Assembly: GCA_028023455.1 (NCBI GenBank)
Contig: JAQFVV010006238.1
Location: 3,976,572-4,040,571, forward strand
Direction: 5' to 3'
Source of the DNA: Epiperipatus broadwayi
Lineage: Eukaryota; Onychophora; Udeonychophora; Euonychophora; Peripatidae
DNA length: 64,000 nt
In this document: one piece after another, positions 11,466 through 23,460 of the stretch
Position numbering within the stretch: position 1 is the stretch's first letter
Layout: each line of letters begins with the position of its first letter
The notes under the pieces: model-generated
What the model was told of the DNA's origin: nothing
Seen by the model: the letters and a program-made list of their open reading frames with translations, nothing else
Databases searched by the model: none
Program-made: the position numbers and the translations under genes

Positions 11466-11791
11466 AATTGTATATATGTATTGGAAAAATATTTATCATT
11501 TACACAAACATTCATTCTGCCTTATCAGGCACTGAGAAGAAAGACCATGGTGTTTCTCGATCTTAAACTCAGAGGTAAAAAGCCAATAAACTTACTACGC
11601 TGGCTAATGCATGTTGGTGAGCAGCCCATCCATGTTCGTATACTATATGAATAATCACATAGTAATAACAGCTGCAACGACAAGAACGTATGGAGTGGAC
11701 ATTAGGAATTTGCCTTGCTCGGTTCCTTTAAGGCCTCCAAGAGGAATCAAAGGGTCTCCTTTCAGTTAATAGCAAACTTCTTTCTGCAGCC
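11466..11791 (-). promoter_or_regulatory. RTE 5' UTR, presumed internal promoter
   Basis: The stretch between the right target duplication and the ORF start. It is more GC-balanced than flanking DNA and contains small frames only. LINE 5' UTRs normally carry the internal promoter; none of the boxes can be named here. Confidence 0.5.
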
Positions 11792-11797
11792 AGTCCA

Positions 11798-11803
<6 letters not shown>
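11792..11803. repeat. Target-site duplication, right copy (RTE)
   Basis: AGTCCAGCATAT, the partner of 8479-8490. Its terminal ATAT merges into the (AT)n tract, so the duplication might be a base or two shorter or longer. Confidence 0.85.

Positions 11804-11874
<71 letters not shown>
11801..11874. repeat. (TA)37 microsatellite
   Basis: 74 bases of perfect TA repeat starting within the right target duplication. It probably expanded from the ATAT there. Confidence 0.95.
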
Positions 11875-11875
<1 letters not shown>

Positions 11876-12523
11876 CCAAAATGTCATTTTGTTCTGAATA
11901 GAGCTGGTATGTATGATTTTCACAGTGGCAAAGTGATTAACTTAAGAGATAATAGTTTTTAGATTAACTCAATTTGTTATTGTTGACACTCAAATATCTC
12001 TTGGTCATCTTAATAACTAAAAATTTAATAGTTTAATGGAACCGCTTTTCAATTCCATTACTTAATGATTAATATCATCTGATTTTCTAAACAACTTAAT
12101 TAGATAATCTGCATTGAATTTCATAATGCAAAATCTTCTAACCAGGACCATGATCTTGTGCTATTCTGAAACCATCTACTATGATCTTGAGTAGACAATG
12201 GATATCAGATGATATAATGCCATAAAATCATGATTGAAGATCAAATTCAAAACTGGAAGTAATAAATTTGTGCATTTAGCAACAATTTTTTATTACTTTA
12301 CACTACATAATTTGAGATTTAAAAAAAGATTTCAAAATCAGGCTAATTTACACATGCAACTATACAGATCTGGATTTCAGTTCTATAATAACTGTAGGAT
12401 GTTCTACCCACTATCTAGGCAGATTAGCACTAATAATAACATCACATGCCTACTCATATTTTTTTTTCATGTGCTTTTAAAAGTAATTATCTTCCTGAAC
12501 AATGAAATCTCTGTAATGTATAG
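11875..12523. other. No recognisable feature
   Basis: AT-rich spacer; the 106-codon plus-strand frame at 12234-12554 has no recognisable motif and runs into a SINE. Confidence 0.45.
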
Positions 12524-12539
12524 AAAATGGCATAATGTT

Positions 12540-12647
12540 GTCAAGCGTTGTTAGCCAAGAGGTCATCACAGCCACCTTGCAAGCAAGTAGTTGGTTGCAG
12601 ATGGTTGTGGGTTCGCCTCCCGGATGATGCTATGACATATGGGAAAA
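12540..12647 (+). mobile_element. tRNA-derived SINE, copy 1
   Basis: Begins GTCAAGCGTTGTTAGCC, has an A-box-like TTAGCCAAGAGGTCA and a B-box-like GGGTTCGCCTC, and ends TGACATATGGG plus an A run. It is flanked by a 16-bp target duplication, AAAATGGCATAATGTT (12524-12539 and 12648-12663). It shares head and tail with the copies at 17535 and 32106. Pol III would transcribe it; LINE enzymes would mobilise it. Confidence 0.85.
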
Positions 12648-12663
12648 AAAATGGCATAATGTT

Positions 12664-14060
12664 AGATTTATATAGCTACACCAGTGAGTTAGTCTGAGTC
12701 TGAAACGTTGAGGATTTCTTTTTTTTTTTTAAATTTCAAGTTATTTGATTGGTTAGGTGCAGAAGTGCATTTGTTTAGTTTTCAATTTTAGGTTTCATTG
12801 GTGGTGGTAGGAATCAAAAAAATGATCAATCTGTAAATGGACATTTTACCCCACTATATTATTTAATATCTATTTATTAGTCAATCTTACAGTAGATGGT
12901 TTTAGAATAGGGTGAAAATAGTTGTTTTTGGAAGCATTTTGATGTCATATGATATTATTATTGATAGAGCTGCTAACACAGATCTGTGGTATTTGTTGGG
13001 TTGGATATAATATTTTAAATTTTACACTTATTGATTTTCATTTTTTGTAAATACAATTAGTTTAATTTATTGTCTTCATTTATTGGTTTTGAAAATATAT
13101 ACATTAATTTTACGATTCTGGATTTATTGCTCATCGTACATATAAATACTCATTTTTTTCATGGATAGTTATATATATTCACACAAACACATTTTTACAA
13201 TTTCTTTTCAACCTGATAAAATTGGTGTAAAATTTGTTATATTATTTAATATTTATACTTTTAATTTTTTTTGTATATATTTTTTAAAATGATTTTTAAT
13301 GAAGGAAAACATTGATGGATTGATTCATGCAAAGTAACGGCCAACCACTATTTCACTGAATTCTAATGAAAAATATTATCTTAATGATGGCAAAACACAA
13401 TCCGATTGCCGTGAACATTAATCACCATTACTGACAAATATCATTAATGGCAGAGAAGTCAGCCACTTACTACTAACTAACACATTTAGGTGTAAAAATA
13501 TGCAGAAAATAAAATATAAACTTGAAAACTCTATTTCAAATTTAATTTTGAGCTACCAAGCATCGCCTAATAAAAATACATTTCTTCACAATCATTTTTA
13601 TTTATCCATTTACTGTTGGTAAGACAATACTTTTTTTTTTTTTAAAAAGGCTAATTATATAAGTATTATGTTAATTAAAACATTAATTTAATGAAAACAT
13701 TTTTTCTTAGAAATCATTCTTTTTCACATCAAATAGGAAAGAGTGAAAGGAAAGAAATGAAAAGGAATCTGAAATAGAGTTGTAACAGAGGGAGCCAGAA
13801 TGTAAGGGGACGGGCGTGAGTGAGTGAGCGAATTTATATAAGTATAAAAAATGCTTTCAAATATTTAAAATAAATGACATGCTGGATTTGAAAAAAAATA
13901 ATCGAATAGCTTTTTTGATCTGAGGTTGGGGGGGGGGGGGGGTCATAAGAAATTATACTATTCTGATACTAACATAACCAACAGGAGAAAAACAATTGAA
14001 GTAATTCAGTTTAATAATTAAATATTGGGGTAATTATGATGTGTAGTATTTTTTGTACAT
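12664..14060. other. No recognisable gene; G-run at 13928-13942
   Basis: AT-rich spacer with T-runs and a 15-base G-run at 13928-13942. No ORF with recognisable motifs. Confidence 0.5.
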
Positions 14061-14067
14061 CATGTTT

Positions 14068-14626
14068 CATCATCATCATCATTTTGTACTATTATCGATC
14101 CATTGCAGAATGGTCTCTCCTAGTTCAATCCATCTCCAATCTGTAGCCTCTCTTCTCCACATCACCCCACACAATTATTTTGTCCATCTATCTCACATAT
14201 GGTCTTTTTCTAGGTCTTTTAAAATCTCTTGGAATCGAGTTTAAGATTTCAACTATCCATCTATTATCACTCTTTTAGCAATATATCCAACCCAACTCAA
14301 TTTTAGTCTTTTAATTCTTTCATTGATATCAGTAACACTTGTTTGTTTTCTTAACCATATATTTCGTTTTCGATTTTTTCTTGTTTCTCCTAACATACAT
14401 ATCTCCATACTTTTTTGAGTGATCTGAAGTCCTCTGTATTGCTTGCTTTTCTGTTAAGTGTCCAAGTCTCAGATCCATAAGTAAGAACTCATAAAACACA
14501 TTTATTAAAACTTTCCATTTCAAACACCTACCAAAAGCACTCTAATCAAGTTTAATTCTATGATTAATTTCATATGTAATAATAATTTGACCAATCTGTA
14601 ATTGTTAACTTCTTCTAACTTATTAT
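14068..14626 (-). pseudogene. 5'-truncated RTE LINE fragment
   Basis: The minus strand matches roughly the last 190 residues of the intact RTE ORF, including the 'LTYGSETW' region and the 'W.GHI.R' block, with many substitutions, small deletions and frameshifts. It begins at the CAT repeat tail. A dead, moderately old insertion. Confidence 0.85.
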
Positions 14627-15877
14627 TACCAATCACTGCATTAGAAATGGTTCATCCCAAATATATTGGTAAAGGTAAAATCGTATATTCAGAAATTCAT
14701 GACACTTAGTCTTTTTAAGATTTGGAAATTTTCAGGTGTTTCAAGAATAAGTGTTTTATCTCTGCTTTTAAATCCAAACTCTGCCAAGGTGGAAAATTAC
14801 CAAAAAAAAAAAAAAATGCAGGCATCTCACTGAAGCTAGGCTTATTAATTTATAGGTTTTTACATAATGTTTTTTTTTTTTTTGTTTTGTTTTGTTTATA
14901 AGTGCAAGTAAAAACTAATTTATTTATTGTAAAAGATTAAATATCATCTTTGAAATTTTGTTTGGATATTAAGAATCTTTTAAATAACATGTATTTTAAT
15001 GATTTTCTATATCTAGTAAATTTAATATTCACTTGTTGTAACCAATTGCTACTGATGCTAATTTTCAAATAACTATCAAACAATAAAATTTTCACTTTGA
15101 ATTTTTAAGTTTGCTGTGATACTGAGCCTAAAATAATTATAAAAATGTATTGTGAATATTTGTCCATTCTTGAGTGCACTAATAAAAAATTATTAATCTG
15201 TGGCAACATTTTATGCATAATATTTTTCATCTATGGTACATATGGACACACTTTTTTAAGGCAAAGACTACTTGTTATTTTCTCCAAGAGTTGAAAAAGA
15301 TTTTACAACCACACATGTAATATATAAGTGGTGTCATATATATTGCATCCATTGTTGTAATATATTTCCCCAAGATTTGAGGTCAGAGGATTAGCATATT
15401 TGCATGAGATACATATTTTATATTCATAATCATGAGAACTGTGTTTCTCATTCTGCATTAAAATTTTCTTTCTTTTCTTTACTTGTTGCAGACATTACAA
15501 CCCTTTATTTAAAATATGATAAAATACTATTTTTTCACAATTAATTAAATCTGTGAACCTGTAACAACAAAAAAAAGTTATTGGCTTTGTGGCATAAATC
15601 ATACATTTTGATGGAGGATCACATGTCATTTGACACATGACTCCACACTGTCACCTTGATTATGAAGAGCTGGTAACATGGCATAACCTGAGCTCATATC
15701 TACATATATCAGTTCAAAATAATCAAAAAAGCAAGTCATATATAACATGAAATTACTTTTAATAAGCTTGTAATTACGTGAGCCATAAGCTCGAAACCAG
15801 TTGGTCTGGAGATGAGAGGGTTCTGGATAGAGATTTTAAATATTTTCTCAACCACACTTATTAATTAAGAGATTGTT
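14627..15877. other. No recognisable feature
   Basis: AT-rich; A- and T-homopolymers (14801-14815, 14871-14883). No gene seen. Confidence 0.5.
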
Positions 15878-15966
15878 TGAGCTATTGGTACAGTCTCTGT
15901 ATTGCATCAGTTCAGAATCTATCACTTCTGTGTTTGAATGTCACATGAGCTCCCAAGCAATAAATC
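15878..15966 (+). mobile_element. Second SINE family, relic
   Basis: Starts with GAGCTATTGGTACAG (A-box-like), has TGTTTGAATGTC (B-box-like), and ends in CTCCCAAGCAATAAA. The AGCAATAA tail, in either orientation, recurs at 23333, 26889 and more weakly 30020, so I treat these as one family. Confidence 0.5.
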
Positions 15967-17522
15967 ATTTGATTATTATTTTTATTTATTATTGTTTTTT
16001 TAATTTTTTTAACCTTCTTGTCTTCACACACTAGTCATTGTGAGCATATCATGCCACCAATTATATTCCTGGTTAATTGTGTCATAGTGCATGTGCTAAT
16101 ACATTTCCATCTTTTATTACATGCATGGGAATTTTGATTTGTCTTTTGTTTTGTTTTCTAACTTTGTATTTATTAACTTCCCCCATATCTTTGATTTCTT
16201 TTCTGAAGTTACAATAGCTGCACTCCTTTGCAGATTGTATTGATTTCCAACACATTTTTAATTAGTTGTCATTCATATCCTTGGTTAAGTTATATTGCCT
16301 TGTCAAATATTGTCTTTAATTTTAGTCGTTTTTATATATTATTGGAAGGTAGTAGACTTCTTGTTATAGTTATGAATGTATTTACTTTTCCACTCACAAT
16401 CTTGTTATAGTTATGAACATGTTTTTTTCGAAGCTTTAAATTGGCACCTGAATCAAAACAGTTATAAAAAGGACTGGTCTGTTTTCCAAGAGTTCATAAG
16501 AAGTTTGATCAATAGACTTGACAGACTTGTTGCCATGACCCATGGACTCTAAACTCCAGAATCTGTGACTTTATTACTGTATTGAACTTTGCAGGATATC
16601 GCTATATTTTTTGGCTTTAAAAATGATCGGACAAACTTATCACCATGTAGATAGACATTTATTATTAGTGGGTTAACTGTTTGAAGCAAAATAATAATTT
16701 TTGTCATTTATTTTCTTAACAATTTTGAAAATATATATATTGTACAACATGTATATTTTCATGTTTTATCACACTTTCACAATATAAGTATTTTAATTCT
16801 AAATAAATAAGTTAATAGATTAAATGAAGTAAAATTAATTTGTCTGCAATTTGTCTAGTGGTTTCATTTGTATTCTGTATTAACATCTCACAATTATAGT
16901 CATCAACGCTTTTTTATCTTACTTCTCCAGTGTTTGCCAAGCGTGTGTTATCACAAGTTTCAAATATCCTGTCAAATGCTTTGTGTATTATACGTACTGA
17001 AAAGAAGATGTTTCTAAATAAAATCACATTTAATTGATTTTTTTGAAAGAGAGCAGAAAATTAGTAAACGAAAATAATTATTTCTGTTTAATAAATGAAT
17101 AGAATTTTTTTTGGTTTTTTAAGACGCAACTTCTAAAAATGACTGGAGGTATTGTTTACTTCAATTAATAAAAATAAATAAATAATTCCTTTTTTATTAA
17201 AGGTCTGATAATTTTAGTATATTCCATGAACCAAATTTCTCTATATCTGTCTGCATATAATCTCATAATTCTATGTGTATTTATCTATGATCATTTTCAA
17301 GATCTATTTACATTTATTCTTTTATTCAATTATTTTCAAAAATTAAAATGAAAGTAACTATATAAAGTAATAATCGGAATTACATTCCGAAAAACACCTA
17401 ATAATTGAAATTTCGTGAAATTATAAAATAATATATTATGTATGAAAATGGAGAAATTTGGTTCCGATGATAAATACAATTTGTCAAGGAAATGAATACT
17501 GTGGATCTTAATTTTTAAATAT
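15967..17522. other. No recognisable gene
   Basis: AT-rich spacer. A short SINE-like remnant (GAGTTCATAAGAAGTTTGA near 16489) resembles the tail of the AGCAATAA family. Otherwise nothing. Confidence 0.45.
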
Positions 17523-17534
17523 AAAGATAGAGTT

Positions 17535-17646
17535 GTCAAACATTGTTAGCCGAGAGGTCAGCGCAGCTGCCTTGCAAGCAAGCAGTTGGTTGCAGACGGT
17601 TGTTGCGGGTTCGTTTTCCGGCCGATGCTATGACATATGGAAAAAA
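17535..17646 (+). mobile_element. tRNA-derived SINE, copy 2
   Basis: A 112-bp copy of the 12540 family: TTAGCCGAGAGGTCAGCGC as A-box region, GCGGGTTCGTTTTCC as B-box region, TGACATATGG and an A run at the end. It is flanked by an exact 12-bp target duplication, AAAGATAGAGTT (17523-17534 and 17647-17658). The core CAGCTGCCTTGCAAGC resembles the anticodon arm of the tRNA-Gly-like SINE at 32111, suggesting common origin. Confidence 0.88.
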
Positions 17647-17956
17647 AAAGATAGAGTTACCGTGTTTGGGAAGTCTTATGGTTGAGAATAATGTTTTTTT
17701 TTTTAACCATCGAATTAAAAACACAGAGGGTATTAATTACAAACAATACATTTGAAAATCATTTGTTTTGTTTTTGATTTTAATGGACTACTAAATATTC
17801 ACTGATCCTTATTACTATATATATCACCAGTTATATTAATATATTTCATATTATTTTTTATTTTTTTTTGATTTAAAGTCACTTGTAAAAGAGTGGGTCC
17901 ATTTTAATTCCAAGAGGGAAAAAGATATGCCAAAATAATGTATCAACAATGATAGC

Positions 17957-18044
<88 letters not shown>

Positions 18045-18045
18045 T
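17957..18045. repeat. (AAT)n microsatellite
   Basis: About 29 uninterrupted AAT units. Homopolymeric frames across it are artefacts. Confidence 0.95.
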
Positions 18046-18329
18046 TACCAACAGCAATAATAACAACAACCATAATTATAATAATAGAGTATTAGTAGTC
18101 ATAGTAGTAGTAATAATTGAATTCATTTTTTTTGTTTTAGTACGTATTTATACTCCAAGCCAATTCCAGATCATATATAAGTTAAATAAAAATAAATTTA
18201 AAATACAAGAAAAACAAATAAAAGAAAAAAAAGTCTTATAATAGGGATTAAATATATTTTTGCTTAAGGCATACAAATTATTTGAAGTTATGATGAAAAA
18301 CGTTTTAATCACAAAACTCTAATATTATA

Positions 18330-19215
18330 AGTACTAAAAAGATGAAAAATGGAAGAAAATTTCAATGTATTCCATCTACAAGTTATAATGATAAATGCAT
18401 ACACAAATTTTATATAGATAAGAATTAAATGTAGCTTGAAGGATATTGTAAGAAATATTATTGGTAATGACTTTGTACAAAACTTTAATATCTCTAGCTG
18501 ACAAAAGATGTATTACAGTGAACAAACTTTCAGGTGATAATATTACAAAAACAAAAGTTTGCTTAATTAAATTTTATTTGTATATCTTCTTGAATATGAA
18601 TTAACAAAAAACCAAGTCAAATTCCAAAATAGGAACAATTAGAGATAGAAAAACTTTATATTTAGTGGAGTATTCAAATACATTACAATGTTTGCAGATA
18701 GTTTCTACATCTTGAAAGCTTTATTGATTATTGTCTTAATATGATAATGAAAAGGGCCATTACTGGAAATACAATTCCAAACCCCTTTAGTGTTGGTAAA
18801 GTTTATTATAAGATTATTAATATAATTGAATCTTAGCCTTGAAAAGCATTTAACTATGTTAATTATTATCTCATTGTTTTCACTATTTGTTTAAAAAACC
18901 TGTTAATTTCATTTTATAGCAAGTTACAATCAAATGTCTGAAAATCTTGTAATCATTAATATAACACTAAAGATGACTCTATGTTAAACAGTTTTGAGGA
19001 CAATAACATAGATATTAAAAAAGAAACAAAATTGTACCCTGACACTTGAAGATAACAATAATATTGAACTTTATGGCAGCTGATCTGCCTTTAATGAAAG
19101 ATTCTAACAAACAAACAATTTGTTTGTAAAACTTAAATTATGAAGATTGTTGAGAAGAATATTATGATTAGGTTTATCAAAGGTTTTTGAAATGTCAAAA
19201 TAGATGATATATAGT
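18330..19215 (-). pseudogene. Decayed CR1/jockey-like LINE reverse transcriptase
   Basis: Minus-strand conceptual translation, with many stops and frameshifts, shows RT signatures in the right order. 'YFDISKTFDKPNHNILLNNL' near 19212-19140 is like motif A (F.D.SKAFD.V.H..LL..KL). A damaged 'QGTILF' lies near 19048. 'ISSNGPFHYHIKTIINKAF' near 18780-18715 is like the conserved I..N..F..HI..I..KA block after the palm. 'YSRRYTNKI' follows near 18590-18560. These match the CR1/L2/jockey pattern and not RTE. The catalytic 'ADD' box is not recognisable. Identification rests on pattern memory, so the exact clade is open. Confidence 0.65.
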
Positions 19216-20390
19216 CATCATTAGCATACCCATTGTGATCAAACATAGCAATAAGATTCACTTTTATTGATTTATTGAGCACAAACAAATAATAATGATA
19301 AAGGGAAAGTAAATATTAATTTTGAAGTGATATTACAAACCAATCTATGAATTCTACATTTCTATATTATATACTCGCCTATTTAATTGCTTATTTGATA
19401 TTTTGTGATGATGTCTTCTAATTTATTCTGCAGCAAAATTTCTATTCTGAAAACATTCAACATTGTTCTCTATTGTCTTCTATTTTCATCATCTTTCCAA
19501 GGAAAGCAATCAAAATTATATTTTTTTAAGTAGGTCTTTGAAGTAAAACTTTATATCCCTCTCATCAAAACCACAATCAAGTTCATTATAATTTTTTTTT
19601 TAAAACGACTGTATTTCTTCATGTTGCTTGTCTAATACACTGAAGACATGATTTTATAATAGTAGATGTTATGATATCTTGCAAACCAAAGACCACATTG
19701 AATGGTCTTCTGATAATATTTTTAAATCTTATAGCATATCATTAAATGAAATTTTTCTAACACCACTATGTTCCATCATTAGGGGATCCAAGTCTCATCA
19801 CCAATAATAAATTAGGTGAAATTATTATTCTAAATACAAGTAAGAGTAATAGTTACTTGTAAATGAAAATGTTGTGAAAATATATGTAATGCATCTCTCG
19901 CAACTCTCAAAAGCATTCTGCTCTGTGATTTATCTGATTGGGGATTGGAAATTAGAATAGACCAATACTTTTAATAGCTTAAGGTTGTACATAAAATTGT
20001 CAGAATCACTGCCTAATATCATTTTCTGCTAAATTGTTTCTATGTAAATTTCTTTCTTGGGGGATATTGTATTTAAAGTCATATGTATTTTCCGTTTACC
20101 TGACAAAAACACACACTTTGGTATACTACTTTGTGATGTGCTTCAAAGACTAAATTATATATTTAGATCAGATTTAAAAAAAAAAAAAGACAATGTTTTT
20201 TTCTTACAGTGGTAAGTTATATGTTTTTGCTTGCCTAATCTGTCAGTAGAGTAATAAAATCAATAGCTACTCATTTTTGGATTAAAACTCAAACTGTCAT
20301 TTTTGATAATCAATTGACACATGACTTCCCTTGCAACTAATCAATTGATTATTTATGTTTAATGAGTGCTTGACCACAATATACTCAATT
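19216..20390. other. No clear feature; possible upstream LINE remains
   Basis: Directly upstream (minus strand) of the decayed RT. It may hold the rest of the same LINE, but I could not recognise endonuclease motifs. Confidence 0.35.
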
Positions 20391-20470
20391 TGTCATGTAT
20401 TTACATAAATGTAAATACATGACAGCAGTCAACACCTAAACGATACCAATATCAATAACAAACAATCCTC
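20391..20470. repeat. Short hairpin joined to half of a palindromic MITE
   Basis: 20391-20424 is a perfect 16-bp inverted repeat with a 2-base centre (arm TGTCATGTATTTACAT). It runs into CAGTCAACACCTAAACGATA, which is close to the terminus of the palindromic element at 41925-42042. I read it as one end of that family. Confidence 0.6.
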
Positions 20471-22529
20471 CTTTATACAGTAATGGTGGACATATTTATC
20501 TGTAAGAATTATTTCATAATATATTACTCAATATTTCAGCTTTCACATCTAAATTTGGAATTTGAACATGGACTGGTTAAAACTTTAAAAAAATTATAGA
20601 TTAGATATATGCTTAGAGTTTTTCTTTCAGTTAGTCAATCTATAAACAGTTCAGATATGTATTTGATTATTTAGCTATTCTTAACTAAAGAATAAACCAT
20701 AAAGGGTAATAAACCCGTTTATTACCTAGCAGTTAAATATCCTGAGAGTATCATCTCCACTATTTCTTTTTTGGATAGCTTTTTTATAAATGTCTTTATT
20801 CTGAAATGACCTATTAAAGACTCATTACCTAATCTATAAATATTGACACAAATATTTGTATTATAAAAAAAAAATCCCCTCTCCCCCAAATTTTTCTCTT
20901 TATAAAGAACAAGTAGAATTTTTTTTCCTTAAAGGCATATAATATTGATGCAATATTTTCGCTAATAAAAAATGTCAAGGGTTTTTTTTCCATCTTAAGC
21001 ATATGAAAACTCAAAGAATACTATATATTTTTATAGACTTTTTACCGTTTATATATTGAAAAATGACATTTGAATAGGTGCATATTAAAAGAATATCAAT
21101 CTATAGGTAAATTTATACAATATTTATAAAAAATCCACATTTATTGACTGAAATTGGTATTGGGAAATGATATTGGATACAAATTGCCATGTTGGCACTA
21201 TAAAATATAGATATATAGTTTTAAATATCGATATATTTTATATAGATCTCTTTTTTTTAAACCTTTAACAGCAAGTTCAATACATTACACAATATTTCTT
21301 TTTTTTTAAATTTATATTTCTATTGGAATAAATTTAATCAGCCATTTAAGCTATTGTGCGCTTTTTCACAGTGTTAAATAATAATAAATGAGTACTTCCG
21401 CTTACAACACAAGATATAGTATTTAGGAAAGAATAAAATGAATCCACTTATTCAATCCAACCCAAATGCTTATATATGGTCAAATCTTAAGTACTGTAAG
21501 TGAAAGTATGAGGATAGACTACTCACTTTAAACCATTGTTTACGATATCTGAATGAATGACGCCAATGAAATTATCTAGAATTTACTAGACGTCATTCAC
21601 AAATGAAACTCTTAAACATATGTAAATAAACATTTATTTTTAGCTAATTGTAATAAATTTAATCAGCCATTTAAGCTATTGTGCGCTTTTTCACGAGTGT
21701 TAAATAATAATAATTCTATTGGGTCCATTTTTTAATGAATAAAAAATTATTTTATCTTTCTATTTTTTTACAGGTTTTATTAAAAAATATAAATTTTTTA
21801 AATAAAATTAGTCTAAAAAATAAAATAAATTTTGCAAAAAAAGAAAGTCTAATGAACGTAATTAAAGCATTAACAGAAAAGATTCTGATTATCTTTTTAG
21901 GTTAAAAATGTATTTTACTGGACAAAAGATTATTGCCCAAAAATCAGTAAATTTTATAAAGCAATAACATCATATAATAAACATTCTTTTTAAAGTGTTT
22001 AAAATTGAACTTTTCATTTTTAAATAATAATAAGAAGATATTGAAAGGAACTGCTTACAGCCCATTTCCTGTTTTAATATATTTTTACTTGACTAATTTT
22101 TAGCTAAAAAGCTACTATATTTTAATAAAATCTAAGTACAACAGCTCATATTTATTAAAAAAGAGATATTTAATAATTTTGTAGAAAATAAATAATAAAA
22201 GATAAACATTGCATATAAATTGATATTTTATTTTCATGATGTAAACAAAAGCCAACATGTATGTTGGCTCTGTACAATATGAATAGATTATGTTTTTATT
22301 TTTAATTGGCTTCATGTTATTTTTTCTGATTCCAAATGGTTTTTGACACCTAAATATTTTATTTAGAATTAATAAATTATCTAATGCTTTTTTTAAGTAA
22401 ATTTTTTTAGTATCAACCATTCAAATTGGATTACTGCTATTAAAAGCTCTTTCATAATGACTTACTACATTCAAAAGCATATATTATATATATTTTTTTT
22501 CAAAACAACTTTATTGGGACTATTCATGT
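20471..22529. other. AT-rich spacer with a 60-bp direct repeat
   Basis: No gene seen. 21327-21387 and 21652-21713 are almost identical (a one-base insertion differs), 265 bp apart, including the unusually GC-rich word GCTATTGTGCGC. This is a segmental duplication or a relic with terminal direct repeats; the interior has no ORF. Confidence 0.6.
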
Positions 22530-22930
22530 TACATGAGCTAAGTAAATCAAAGAGTCCAGGTAATCTTGTCACCGTATGCTGGCATTGTAGCACTAGATGG
22601 CTGCATCATGGAGTAAGTGTGGGTGCTTTGAATTTCTCAAGGTAAGCATTCATCTGCTTAGGAAGGAGACGCTTGTCCAGGTGTCTCTGAAAAGCCATTC
22701 AGGAGCCAACAAATTATCTCTTTGTTTTATGTTGGTGAGTAGCTCGAGGAAGGTCTGGCAGGCATTGAGATTTCCTTACATGAAAATGAGCTTACACCTG
22801 GTAATTCAGATTGCAAATGCGAGGAAGATGGACAATCTGATGAGGGAGAAGGTGCCATTTTTGATAACATGCTTAATGGATGATATGTTTTGGGTGTTGG
22901 TTGTGTTCCCAAAACATATCATATATCGTA
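22530..22930. other. GC-balanced, coding-like island of unknown origin
   Basis: About 400 bp with far more balanced composition than its neighbours. The plus strand has a 113-codon frame (22597-22938). In another plus frame an acidic stretch reads 'DCKCEEDGQSDEGEG' near 22810-22855; the minus strand also has a 61-codon Ser/Pro-rich frame. None matches a family I know. It could be an exon, a processed pseudogene or a repeat relic. It ends in a 14-bp hairpin (22881-22894 with 22908-22921). Confidence 0.3.
22881..22921. repeat. 14-bp perfect hairpin
   Basis: TGATATGTTTTGGG pairs with CCCAAAACATATCA across a 13-base loop. Function unknown. Confidence 0.8.
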
Positions 22931-23332
22931 ATTGGTAGAAGCAATGGAAAGATTGTCATAATTATTAACTAAGAGATTAAATAATTTTTAATTTTATTTA
23001 GGATATTGTTATATAGGAAGAAAATAACGTTTTTTAATAAATAAATTGGAAACTTAGTCATATTGAAATCAATGAGTTTTCTAATAATATCCACAAATTT
23101 CTTCATTTTTTTTTATTTCATTGAATATTTAGTTGTAAATAGTGAGTCATTATTTAATTCTTGCATGTTTCTTTTGATGTCTTATAAAAGACAAAGTGTT
23201 TGTAATATGATTGTTATTTTAAATTTATTCAATGGAACCAATTTATGAGTAAAAATAATTAAAAAACCCCTGATATAATAGTTTTTAGTGTTCAAAATGT
23301 ACGTAGCAAAAGTCTAAAATGAAAAAGGCTAA

Positions 23333-23460
23333 TGGCTTGTTATTGCTTAGGAGTTTATAAGAAGTTTGAACACCTGAACTGTGAGTGTAAGAATCAATCC
23401 TGGAATTTCCTGATTCCAAGTCAGATGCTTTACCAACTATCCCAAAACACACAGGGTAGT
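23333..23460 (-). mobile_element. tRNA-derived SINE (AGCAATAA-tail family)
   Basis: On the minus strand: TTTTGGGATAGTTGGTAAAG (A-box-like), CTGACTTGGAATCAG (an anticodon-arm-like hairpin), CCAGGATTGATTCTTAC (B-box-like), and the tail CTCCTAAGCAATAA. The clearest member of this family in the window. No obvious target duplication. Confidence 0.7.

Larger units (their letters stand above)
8491..11791 (-). mobile_element. Full-length RTE-type LINE
   Basis: A 3.3-kb element bounded by a 12-bp direct repeat (8479-8490 and 11792-11803). On the minus strand it has a 5' UTR of about 326 bp, one ORF coding for endonuclease and reverse transcriptase, and a 3' tail of TGA repeats in place of a poly(A). 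A single ORF, near-absent 3' UTR and short-repeat tail are typical of the RTE clade. The intact ORF and exact target duplication indicate recent insertion. It sits inside a Penelope-like fragment. Confidence 0.9.

Noticed and set aside
17851-18073. Leu- or Ile-rich minus-strand ORFs
   Set aside because: Produced by the (AAT)n microsatellite; no real protein.
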